A DNA stretch of 5,527 bases from DASXRU01 sp039933315 (GTDB lineage Bacteria > Acidobacteriota > Blastocatellia > Pyrinomonadales > Pyrinomonadaceae): positions 1-5,527 of the forward strand of contig JBDTOI010000243.1 of NCBI GenBank assembly GCA_039933315.1, written 5' to 3'. Positions 1 to 5,527 of this stretch are shown here, one piece after another (the first letter of the stretch is position 1; each line of letters opens with the position of its first letter). Under the pieces are notes generated by a model. The model was not told where the DNA came from, did not search any database, and saw only the letters and a program-made list of their open reading frames with translations. The translations under genes and the position numbers were made by a program.

Positions 1-67
1 TCCCTCCGTGGGCGCCCCTCTGGTTGCGTGGCCAAGAGAGGGGCGCCCACGGAGGGACGCCCCTACA
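1..67. repeat. Long hairpin repeat, copy A (cut by window edge)
   Basis: Bases 1-21 and 37-57 are perfect inverted repeats of each other, separated by a 15-base loop (22-36). The right arm continues through 58-67 (CGCCCCTACA). Its left partner would lie before the window, so the copy is incomplete here and its full arms are probably close to 30 bases. The right arm is identical to that of the second copy at 4366-4393. The element ends one base before the stop codon of the membrane methyltransferase gene (TGA, complement of 69-71). An RNA from either strand would form a very stable GC-rich stem, so it could act as a transcript end, an mRNA stabiliser or a REP-like or MITE-like dispersed repeat. 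No U-rich tract follows, so a classical intrinsic terminator is not shown. Confidence 0.88.
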
Positions 68-68
68 C

Positions 69-671
69 TCATAGCCAGCGATTGGTTTGCTGACAATATG
101 CCTGGTAACTCTCGCCATGCGTTTTGAGCAGATAGGCTTCTTCGAGCCGCACCTGGATCTGCAGCAAAGCATTCCCAAGGATCATGATCACCAAAGTAAC
201 GACGTTCGGTAAGGTCAGGAAGAGCCCGACCAGAGTGGCTCGCATACCCAGGAAGATTGGATTGCGTGACCAACGGTACAATCCTTTTTGCACCAGCGCA
301 GTCTTGCTATCGCTATCAAACCCGATCCGCCAGGATTCACCCATCTGAGCCTGCGCAACTACTATCAAGCTAAGCGACGTAATCAATAATATCAGTCCGA
401 GATAAACCACGAAGGGCAACTGCAGCCCGGGAATCGGCATGAGGTACCGGTATCCCTCCGGCCAAAAAGCATAGAGAGCAACAACAACGAGACAGCCGAG
501 GAAAATGAGACGAAAAAGAAAAGCGGCGTAACCGTGCGCAGTATTCTTGTCGCCGGCGATGTACGGGTTAACACCCGTGCTGCGCCGCACCAGAAATGAG
601 CGCCAGACGAATGCCGCCGCAAAGTAAGCCAGGACATAGAGTGGCAGGAAATATCGCAGCGCTTTTTCCAT
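69..671 (-). CDS. ICMT/PEMT-like integral-membrane methyltransferase
   Basis: This 200-residue membrane protein resembles the isoprenylcysteine carboxyl methyltransferase (ICMT)/phospholipid methyltransferase superfamily, whose members transfer a methyl group from S-adenosylmethionine at the membrane. Hydrophobic segments lie near residues 6-23, 50-70, 84-106 and 146-170. The family's C-terminal SAM-binding region is visible: MGESWRIGFD (110-119), GLYRWSRNP (130-138) and RLEEAYLLKTHGESYQAY (175-192), with the paired glutamates at 177-178. The length is normal for bacterial members. Bacteria usually lack prenylated CAAX proteins, so the substrate cannot be assigned. The ATG start at 671 is supported by an AAAGGA-type ribosome binding site. 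The gene lies 130 bases downstream of the deacetylase-like gene, and its stop codon sits one base from hairpin repeat A. Family assignment is firm; the substrate is unknown. Confidence 0.86.
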   Translation of the reverse strand: MEKALRYFLPLYVLAYFAAAFVWRSFLVRRSTGVNPYIAGDKNTAHGYAAFLFRLIFLGCLVVVALYAFWPEGYRYLMPIPGLQLPFVVYLGLILLITSLSLIVVAQAQMGESWRIGFDSDSKTALVQKGLYRWSRNPIFLGMRATLVGLFLTLPNVVTLVIMILGNALLQIQVRLEEAYLLKTHGESYQAYCQQTNRWL

Positions 672-676
672 GATGG

Positions 677-683
677 TCCTTTT
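677..683 (-). promoter_or_regulatory. Ribosome binding site of the ICMT-like gene
   Basis: On the minus strand the bases read AAAAGGA, followed by CCATC and the ATG at 671. This is the best Shine-Dalgarno-like match upstream of any gene in the window and supports that start codon. Confidence 0.6.
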
Positions 684-801
684 AGACTTGAAGAACCTCC
701 GAGCAAACTTCTTCGAAGCATAGCGTCGGTATGAATTTAGCCCTGCCTTTCAAGGCTTTCGTTGTCAAACGGAATGAAACGGGTGGCGGCGTCGTTGAAA
801 C

Positions 802-1779
802 TCACGAGAGCAACTTTACGGCTGCGGCTGGGGTGACGAACCGGAAGCGATCAATCAGCGGATGTGAGATCAGTTGCTGGAAGTTCCGTTCCACATTGGA
901 CCTTTGTTTAGGCTTGCTGAACCCATCAACCCTCATCACCGGCGCCAGGTATCCGTCCCCCCGTTCATGAATGATTGCATCAACGATTTGCTGGAATTCA
1001 GCGGCGTTGATACATGGATTCAGCTGGGAGGGACCTTTGAACCTTGCCAGTTGATATTTGGCCATCATCTTTATATTCAGAACGCGTTTTACGGAAGGCA
1101 GCCCAGGTCTTGCGGTGCTCACGGGAATGACGTTGACGTCAAATCCGCCGACGGGATCCGGCTCCCTAAAATTTGTCCGCGAGGGACGAAATGGCCGCAA
1201 TGGCACGCCACGGGAGTCGGGCAGGGAACCCGTGGATAATTCCCTGGGGTTCATGCGTCGAGTCTCTTTGTGACCGGGTTCGAGGGATAAGTCGAACTTC
1301 GCTCCCAGTTGCTCGACGAGACTCATCGTTTCGTTGTTCATCCAACGGTCGCCGAAGCGAAACGATTGGCAGGGCCGGCCCAGCGCGCGCTGAAAGGCGG
1401 CGAACGATGTGCGCACGCATTGCTCCACCCATGACTGGTTCGCGTGGTCTGCCACCCACCTGCGCTTGATGCTATCCCACCGCCACGAGTGTATATGTAA
1501 GCCGAGTTCATCGCCGTCTGACTGAAGCTGATCGATGATCTCGGGGTAGCGGGACACTACCCAGGAGGGCGACCCATAGGTGTGCTCAATCTGTGGGTCC
1601 ATCCGCAGGAACCAGGAGAAACGTACATTGGCTCCGGTGGCCGATTCGAGGCGAGGTCTAAGTTGGCGGAAAAAACTATAGGCATGTTCAAAGCCCTTCC
1701 AATCGCTGCGCTCAAAGGGGGCAATCTCACGATCGTCAGGTTCGACGTCGATGCACATGATTACGGGTAGCTTTGTCAT
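802..1779 (-). CDS. NodB-like / polysaccharide deacetylase-like protein
   Basis: The preferred product is 325 residues and looks like a divergent carbohydrate esterase 4 (NodB-like) protein. Counting from the upstream ATG at 1818, the key parts are CIDVEPDD (22-29), in the place of the usual first-strand Asp motif; ELGLHIHSW (104-112), with His108 and His110 as candidate metal ligands; and SFRFGDRWM (152-160), with the conserved arginine. This fits a TIM-barrel-like hydrolase removing acyl groups from a glycan, but the spacing is not that of classical TFDDG/HxxxH enzymes, so activity is inferred. I prefer the ATG at 1779: it starts three residues before the first beta strand and has GGAAAG just upstream, whereas the ATG at 1818 has no clear ribosome site and adds a Lys/Ser-rich tail. 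There is no signal peptide, so a cytoplasmic location is likely. It follows the glycosyltransferase by 61 bases (22 from the longer start), probably in one transcript. Confidence 0.8.
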   Translation of the reverse strand: MTKLPVIMCIDVEPDDREIAPFERSDWKGFEHAYSFFRQLRPRLESATGANVRFSWFLRMDPQIEHTYGSPSWVVSRYPEIIDQLQSDGDELGLHIHSWRWDSIKRRWVADHANQSWVEQCVRTSFAAFQRALGRPCQSFRFGDRWMNNETMSLVEQLGAKFDLSLEPGHKETRRMNPRELSTGSLPDSRGVPLRPFRPSRTNFREPDPVGGFDVNVIPVSTARPGLPSVKRVLNIKMMAKYQLARFKGPSQLNPCINAAEFQQIVDAIIHERGDGYLAPVMRVDGFSKPKQRSNVERNFQQLISHPLIDRFRFVTPAAAVKLLS

Positions 1780-1782
1780 GCT

Positions 1783-1788
1783 CTTTCC
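1783..1788 (-). promoter_or_regulatory. Ribosome binding site supporting the 1779 start
   Basis: The minus strand reads GGAAAG, then AGC, then the ATG at 1779. The spacing is slightly short but acceptable. The alternative tandem ATG codons at 1818 and 1815 are preceded by GGGGTCCA, which is a poorer match. This is one reason for choosing the shorter deacetylase-like protein. Confidence 0.4.
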
Positions 1789-1840
1789 GCTCTTGCCCTT
1801 AAACGGCGCGCTCATCATTGGACCCCGCGACTCGATTGAG

Positions 1841-2863
1841 CTAGGCCACTCCGCGCGTCAGCGAAGATGAATCGATTTGTCCCCGATCAGTTTGCATCTG
1901 CTTAAACGACGCTTTGGCATTCGCCAGGCCAGCGGGGCTGAATCCGTTCCGCAGCAGAATGCGGAACGTTGAAGCGCGTGCCCACCGCCGTACGGTTCCC
2001 AGGAGGCCCGTAGGATGCAGGCGCAACGCAGCCCACACGCTTTTACTCGCATGCCGCAGATTACCCTTGAACAAGGAGCTGGCCGCCTCCCAGAGCAGGT
2101 GGTCCGAGAAATTCTGCGAGAAACTGAGCCAAACCTCTCGCCGTTTCTGCGGCGGAGCGCTCATGGCTCGGGGAAGCGCGAGCCAACGTTGGCGCAACAA
2201 ATCCCGGCCCAGCGAAATGAGTTTTACGGTGTCTGAACTGCCCTGTCCCGAATCCGGAGTCGGCCGCCGGAAGATAACAACGGGTTGTTCGACCGCCAGC
2301 ACTCTGTAGTTTTCGGCCAGGCGAACCCATAGATCCCAGTCGTCAACGCCCGGCGTCGATTCATGTAGCAGGCCGACGCGGGCCAGGCATGTCCGGCGAA
2401 AAAGGGCCGAGCCGCAGTGAATAAAGTTTCCTGCCATCAACTTCCAGAAGATATCGCCCTGCGGACAAACAGCCGGCTGAGAGCCGCCGTCAATCGCGCC
2501 GTCCTGATCACTGAAGAGCACCTGGCCGTAAACGAAACCGGCTTCAGGGGCGGAGGTGAGCGCTTCAATTTGCATGTTCAGAGATTGAGGCAAACGCACA
2601 TCGTCATCATCCAGGAAACAAACATACTTGCCACTGCTCGCCAGGAGGCCCAGGTTTCGCGCCCCCGCTACCTGCCGGTTGCGTTCGGCGCGCACATAGC
2701 GTACGCCGAAAAAGTTGCGACACACCTCGGCCGTCTCATCGGTTGAAGCATCGTCAACTACAATGATCTCGACGTCGGTACCGGCGCGCCGCGCGCTCTC
2801 CACCGCGCGCGGCAGCAGATGCGGGCGACTGTGGGTGGCAATGATGATGCTGACTGTTGGCAT
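1841..2863 (-). CDS. Family 2 glycosyltransferase (GT-A fold)
   Basis: This 340-residue protein should transfer a sugar from a nucleotide-sugar donor to a growing glycan, on the cytoplasmic side. The N-terminal GT-A domain is textbook: VSIIIATHSRP (4-14), VVDDASTDET (35-44), the RNxQVAGARNLGL region (61-73) and the metal-binding FLDDDD (83-88). DDWDLWVRLA (174-183) matches the ED/DD-type acceptor or catalytic-base motif of the family. No membrane segment is evident, and the C-terminal part (about 220-340) is basic and not diagnostic. Donor and acceptor cannot be read from sequence. The ATG at 2863 sits four residues before the first strand and is the natural start, although only a weak GAAG precedes it. 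It is followed closely by the deacetylase-like gene, suggesting joint work on a surface polysaccharide or glycolipid. Confidence 0.94.
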   Translation of the reverse strand: MPTVSIIIATHSRPHLLPRAVESARRAGTDVEIIVVDDASTDETAEVCRNFFGVRYVRAERNRQVAGARNLGLLASSGKYVCFLDDDDVRLPQSLNMQIEALTSAPEAGFVYGQVLFSDQDGAIDGGSQPAVCPQGDIFWKLMAGNFIHCGSALFRRTCLARVGLLHESTPGVDDWDLWVRLAENYRVLAVEQPVVIFRRPTPDSGQGSSDTVKLISLGRDLLRQRWLALPRAMSAPPQKRREVWLSFSQNFSDHLLWEAASSLFKGNLRHASKSVWAALRLHPTGLLGTVRRWARASTFRILLRNGFSPAGLANAKASFKQMQTDRGQIDSSSLTRGVA

Positions 2864-2999
2864 AGAAGCTTCAAATTCTGGCGACGACGAAACTCATTCC
2901 AGTCGACGCGCGATCCTGGGAAACGCGTGCGACAGGCTAACACGATCCACGAAATCACGGGAAATAACGGCCGGGCCTAAGACCAGTTTCTTGTTTCTA

Positions 3000-3022
3000 T
3001 TTCCCTCCCAGGGGGAGGGGAA
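3000..3022. repeat. Short GC-rich hairpin in the intergenic gap
   Basis: CCCTCCC (3003-3009) and GGGAGGG (3013-3019) are inverted repeats around a 3-base loop, extended by T/A pairs and one T-G wobble at the base. It lies in the 227-bp space between the HEAAH gene and the glycosyltransferase (2864-3090), the largest gap in the window, in which I see no gene. Neither strand has a U-tract after the stem, so an intrinsic terminator is not supported. It may be a dispersed palindrome or an attenuating structure between two transcripts. Confidence 0.4.
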
Positions 3023-3090
3023 CAAAACAATGGGTTTGGGGGGCCGCCGTTTGACTCATCAAGACTATCGGCGCCGACAACACCAACAGG

Positions 3091-3507
3091 CTACCCAAAA
3101 GATAAGTGCGGAAAGCCAATGTAGATACCGCGGCGGGCGGACTCAATGATCGTGGTTGAGAAGCGCCCCTTGTACGCGATGCCGTGGAAGACATCCTCTG
3201 GCTCTATCTCGAGCTCCAGCAACGCGGCCCATGACCAGGCGATGGTTGTTATCTCCTCGCCGGCCGTCGCATCTTCCAGGAAGGCGAAGTCGGACGACCT
3301 GCGCTCCGGCGGCGCGAGCGCGATGTGCGCGGCCTCATGCAGCGCGTCGCCCGGGGCGACCAGTACCGACTCATCAACGACCAATGACCCGCGGGAAACA
3401 AGACTACCGGGAAAGAGAGTAGGCACTTCGGTGGGGCCGGCCCGCATTTCGATGCCGATTGACGCAAGGAATGCGGCCATTCGAACCAGGCGCGGATCAC
3501 GAAACAT
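3091..3507 (-). CDS. Uncharacterised HExxH-motif protein, putative metal-binding
   Basis: This 138-residue soluble protein has no signal peptide or membrane segment. The central sequence PGDALHEAAHIAL (52-64) contains HEAAH (57-61), the HExxH signature of zinc metallopeptidases. A Glu pair (84-85, in GEEITTIAWSWAALLEL) lies about 25 residues downstream, where gluzincin-type enzymes often place a third ligand. The rest is MFRDPRLVRMAAFLASIGIE at the N terminus and a DVFHGIAYKGRF stretch (about 109-120). It resembles small conserved hypothetical proteins I have seen with the same VDE...PGDxLHEAxH layout, but I cannot name the family. The protein is short for a complete peptidase and ends abruptly at GFPHLSFG, so the C terminus may have been shortened. 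It could bind metal without cleaving peptides. It stands alone: 85 bases after the methyltransferase and 227 before the glycosyltransferase. Confidence 0.76.
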   Translation of the reverse strand: MFRDPRLVRMAAFLASIGIEMRAGPTEVPTLFPGSLVSRGSLVVDESVLVAPGDALHEAAHIALAPPERRSSDFAFLEDATAGEEITTIAWSWAALLELEIEPEDVFHGIAYKGRFSTTIIESARRGIYIGFPHLSFG

Positions 3508-3540
3508 AGTTAGATGAAAATATTAGAGTTGGTCAAGATC
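3508..3540 (-). promoter_or_regulatory. Possible promoter of the HEAAH gene
   Basis: The minus strand directly upstream of the ATG at 3507 is locally AT-rich and contains TAATAT, a fair -10-like hexamer, with only weak -35-like candidates (TTACTC at 16 bases). A start site after it would leave a leader of only a few bases, consistent with the absence of any Shine-Dalgarno match. This is a weak call. Confidence 0.22.
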
Positions 3541-3592
3541 GGAGTAATAACAATCACTTCGCAGGCGGCGGCAACACGTTGGTCATAGTTTT

Positions 3593-4246
3593 TTAGATCA
3601 TTCGCTTCGATCCAAACCACTGAAAGGCGCTGGCCGGGTTGCCGTTCATAGTGTGGACGTCGATGTTATCCAGCGCTTGGGTTTCAAAGCCACTAGTGAG
3701 CTGCGCGATCCACTCAGGCTTGTGATGTCGCACCGTAACGCCTTCCGGCAAATCGAAAATCCCGTAGGTCCCATACTTTGGCTGGTCGCGATCATAGCGC
3801 TGTAGGTTGCGCTCATCAGTTTGCAGCCACAGGTCGCTTATGTACAGCAGGCCACCCGGCCGTAAGACGCGCCTGACTTCTGCCACCACAGCTCGCTGAC
3901 CATGATCGGTCGGCACGCAGGTAAGGACGCTAAATAACATGGCCGCGTCCACCGAGTCATCAGCGAGCGGGATATGTGGCGGGGAGTTGAGCTCTTCGAA
4001 GGCAATCGCGGGAAAACGTTTGCGGGCCATGGCCACCATTGCCGGGGCGGGATCGAAGCCAATTAGGTTGTGATAGCCACCATCAAACAGTAATCCCAGC
4101 GCTCGCCCGTAGCCGCAACCTACATCGAGAATGCGGCTAGCGGGAGATAACAATTCCTCGAGGCGCTCGAAATTCACCGGGTGGGCGAATGGCTTGCCCG
4201 GGCCTACCCGGTTCCAGTAATCAACCTGATGATCGAGATTTTGCAT
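3593..4246 (-). CDS. Class I SAM-dependent methyltransferase
   Basis: This is a Rossmann-fold methyltransferase of the Methyltransf_11/25 type. Counting from the upstream GTG at 4285, motif I is ILDVGCGYGRAL (52-63), the acidic residue after strand 2 is Asp78 in IGFDPAP, motif post-II/III is SVDAAMLFSVLTCV (111-124), and VRRVLRPGGLLYISD (137-151) is the typical strand 5 region. The substrate is unknown; the short C-terminal part gives no clue. I prefer the ATG at 4246 (217 residues, beginning MQNLDHQVDYWNRVG). The GTG at 4285 lies inside the inverted-repeat arm, exists only because of its single mismatch, and would be buried in the RNA hairpin. Neither start has a strong ribosome binding site. 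It follows the epimerase-family gene but is separated from it by the repeat, so co-transcription is uncertain. Confidence 0.92.
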   Translation of the reverse strand: MQNLDHQVDYWNRVGPGKPFAHPVNFERLEELLSPASRILDVGCGYGRALGLLFDGGYHNLIGFDPAPAMVAMARKRFPAIAFEELNSPPHIPLADDSVDAAMLFSVLTCVPTDHGQRAVVAEVRRVLRPGGLLYISDLWLQTDERNLQRYDRDQPKYGTYGIFDLPEGVTVRHHKPEWIAQLTSGFETQALDNIDVHTMNGNPASAFQWFGSKRMI

Positions 4247-4270
4247 AAACCACTGGCGCGCTTGAGATAT

Positions 4271-4394
4271 TTGTAGGGGCGTCACTCCGTGGGCGCCCCC
4301 TTCTTCTTCACCATTCGGAAGCAGGAAACCTCTTGCGATTCTTGGCGACCAACGCCGTAATCCGAGGGGCGCCCACGGAGGGACGCCCCTACAA
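4271..4394. repeat. Inverted-repeat element, copy B (MITE- or REP-like)
   Basis: The arms 4271-4299 and 4366-4394 are 29-base inverted repeats with one mismatch (A4284 against G4381). They enclose 66 bases (4300-4365) with no meaningful ORF. The outer ends read TTGTAGGGGCG and CGCCCCTACAA. The right arm matches copy A (1-67) exactly for 28 bases, while the interior differs in length and sequence. The element starts two bases after the epimerase-family stop codon (TGA, complement of 4397-4399) and runs into the region upstream of the methyltransferase. No clear target-site duplication flanks it and no transposase is present, so a non-autonomous mobile element is possible but unproven. A transcript-ending or mRNA-protecting hairpin is equally consistent. 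Confidence 0.9.
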
Positions 4395-4396
4395 TG

Positions 4397-5431
4397 TCAG
4401 TGCGTGTCGCGCCATTTACGCAGCAGGCTTTGTTCTTTATCAGAATCAATGCCGGCTTTCAATTCTTCGGTTGCGTGATTTGTGTCGCGCCAGGCTAGCG
4501 TGTCCTTGACTGTGTCACTCAGGGGGCGAAAGCCAAGACCGGCAGCCACAGCTTTATCGCAGTTTATGAACATGAAGCCTTTCAAATGCGGCGCCGCTTC
4601 TTCCGGCATCCACAGAGGCATGTCGCTCCAGGGGGCGACCTTCTCTTGCAGCAGAAAGTCTTCGGTGGCCCAGGTAAACGTGGCATCACCCGCCCCCTTA
4701 CATTCCTGCAGCACCCTTTCCATCGTCAAATGATGGGGCAGACCGTTGGCGTTATAGACACCCGCCTCCTTGCCTTCAATCAGTCTCACGATCCATTCGG
4801 CCAGGTCGCGGGCATCAATGAACTGAACATAACGTTCAGGACGGCCCGGCGCTAATGCCTCGCCACCATGAGCGCCTCGCACCACCCAGTAAGTAAACCG
4901 ATCCGTGTAATCATAAGGTCCAACGATTAAACCGGGCCGAATGACAAGCACTCGATTGGGCAACACTTCCTCGGCCGCCTGTTCACACAACGCTTTCAAC
5001 CCGCCATACATTTTTCCGTAAGTCACTGCCGAGGCTTGCCCTGAGGCATCGATGGCGTTCGCTTTTTCCAGTTGTTCGTCCGTTAGCGTGGCGAGAGGGG
5101 CAGTCTCGTCCATATCGAGGACGCTAAAATCTGCATAGACGGAAAGACTGGAAACAAAAACGTAACGATCCACCGAATGAGAGAGGATTTCTGCAGAGGC
5201 TCTGACGGTGCGTGGCAGATAACCACAGGTATCGATTACCGCATCCCAGCGGCGCCCCTCGAGTTTAGCCAGATCGCTGTTGCGATCTCCGTGAATCGTT
5301 TCAACTGTTGTTGAAGTCGCAGACGGATGCTTGCCGCGATTGAAAAGGGTGACCTCATGGTTGCGCGCGAGGGCCGCCGTTACCAAATGACGACCTAAGA
5401 ATCTTGTTCCGCCCAGAATCAATAGCTTCAT
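4397..5431 (-). CDS. NAD-dependent epimerase/dehydratase-family protein (extended SDR)
   Basis: This 344-residue Rossmann-fold protein is of the extended/atypical short-chain dehydrogenase type. Counting from the ATG at 5431, MKLLILGGTRFLGRHLV (1-17) is the nucleotide-binding loop with GGTRFLG in place of GxxGxxG, HGD (47-49) follows strand 3, DTCGY lies at 67-71, FVSSLSVY (92-99) carries the strand-5 serine, and YGGLK (142-146) supplies the YxxxK catalytic pair. RPGLIVGPYDYTDRF and QFIDARDLAEW are typical later landmarks. It probably oxidises, reduces or epimerises a nucleotide-sugar or similar metabolite in the cytoplasm; the substrate is not readable. The GGTRFLG form is also seen in CSP41-like and isoflavone-reductase-like relatives. 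An in-frame ATG at 5482 would add 17 residues ahead of the first strand and is less likely. The stop codon is two bases from repeat B. Confidence 0.93.
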   Translation of the reverse strand: MKLLILGGTRFLGRHLVTAALARNHEVTLFNRGKHPSATSTTVETIHGDRNSDLAKLEGRRWDAVIDTCGYLPRTVRASAEILSHSVDRYVFVSSLSVYADFSVLDMDETAPLATLTDEQLEKANAIDASGQASAVTYGKMYGGLKALCEQAAEEVLPNRVLVIRPGLIVGPYDYTDRFTYWVVRGAHGGEALAPGRPERYVQFIDARDLAEWIVRLIEGKEAGVYNANGLPHHLTMERVLQECKGAGDATFTWATEDFLLQEKVAPWSDMPLWMPEEAAPHLKGFMFINCDKAVAAGLGFRPLSDTVKDTLAWRDTNHATEELKAGIDSDKEQSLLRKWRDTH

Positions 5432-5486
5432 ATTTACACTGCAACCAGCTGGCGGGTTAGCTTGAGGTTTCACGCAAAGCATCCCA

Positions 5487-5503
5487 GCTCGTCTACGACG
5501 AGC
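5487..5503. repeat. Small perfect hairpin upstream of the epimerase-family gene
   Basis: GCTCGTC (5487-5493) and GACGAGC (5497-5503) are perfect inverted repeats around a 3-base loop, with possible further pairing of CCCA (5483-5486) to TGGG (5511-5514) across a bulge. It lies 56 bases ahead of the preferred ATG at 5431, between that gene and the window edge. It could be a leader structure, an operator-like palindrome or the end of an upstream transcript. No U-tract follows, and the role is unknown. Confidence 0.4.
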
Positions 5504-5527
5504 AGATACCTGGGTGGAAACGGCAGA

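Noticed and set aside
734..768. A possible promoter ahead of the ICMT-like gene (TTGACA and TAAATT on the minus strand)
   Set aside because: The hexamers are 23 bases apart, too far for a standard promoter, and the alternative TTGAAA has no good -10 partner.
1914..2309. A 131-codon open frame on the plus strand opposite the glycosyltransferase
   Set aside because: It is fully antisense to a clear family 2 glycosyltransferase, has arginine- and serine-rich composition and shows no motif. It is a shadow frame.
2715..3149. A 144-codon plus-strand frame spanning the intergenic gap
   Set aside because: It overlaps the start of the glycosyltransferase and the end of the HEAAH gene, has low-complexity polar composition, no ribosome site and no recognisable domain.
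3146..3517. Plus-strand frames of 123 and 88 codons opposite the HEAAH gene
   Set aside because: Ser/Arg/Pro-rich composition is typical of antisense frames in GC-rich DNA. The minus-strand protein has coherent motifs.
3554..3586. A 10-residue minus-strand frame (MTNVLPPPAK) just after the methyltransferase stop
   Set aside because: Too short, without a ribosome binding site, and no sign of selection can be judged from a single sequence.
1..4394. The repeated palindromes as a CRISPR array
   Set aside because: There are only two copies about 4.3 kb apart with genes between them, with no regular spacers and no cas genes.
4271..4394. Copy B as a simple rho-independent terminator
   Set aside because: The stem is far longer than usual, the loop is 66 bases and no U-tract follows on the transcribed strand. 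A transcript-end role stays possible but not in the classical form.

Overview
All six credible genes in this window lie on the minus strand, so transcription runs from the right edge to the left. The base composition looks moderately GC-rich, and the genes are separated by short gaps. Nothing in the window fixes the organism. The protein style and the hairpin-type dispersed repeats suggest a free-living Gram-negative-type soil or aquatic bacterium, possibly Acidobacteriota. That is a low-confidence guess from general familiarity, not from a marker gene.

Layout in the direction of transcription: (1) an NAD(P)-binding epimerase/dehydratase-family protein (stop at 4397, preferred start 5431); (2) a 124-bp element with 29-bp inverted ends (4271-4394), beginning just after that stop codon; (3) a class I SAM-dependent methyltransferase (3593-4246); (4) a small uncharacterised protein with an HEAAH metal-binding signature (3091-3507); (5) a 227-bp intergenic gap with a short GC-rich hairpin; (6) a family 2 glycosyltransferase (1841-2863); (7) a NodB-like/polysaccharide-deacetylase-like protein closely following it (802-1779); (8) an integral-membrane ICMT-like methyltransferase (69-671); (9) a second copy of the inverted repeat (1-67), again touching the stop codon of the gene before it and cut by the window edge.

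The glycosyltransferase and deacetylase-like gene are the only pair tight enough to call a likely operon, and both fit assembly or tailoring of a surface glycan. The epimerase-family protein and the two methyltransferases could belong to the same broad theme, but the repeat and wider gaps between them argue against a single transcript. No pathway can be named from the sequence.

The most notable feature is the repeat family: two long, almost perfect hairpins with the same arms but different loops, each 1-3 bases beyond a stop codon. In one copy, the only arm mismatch creates a GTG that could be mistaken for the start of the next gene. I found no CRISPR array, tRNA, rRNA, transposase, phage or defence gene, and I do not see a convincing new multi-gene system.
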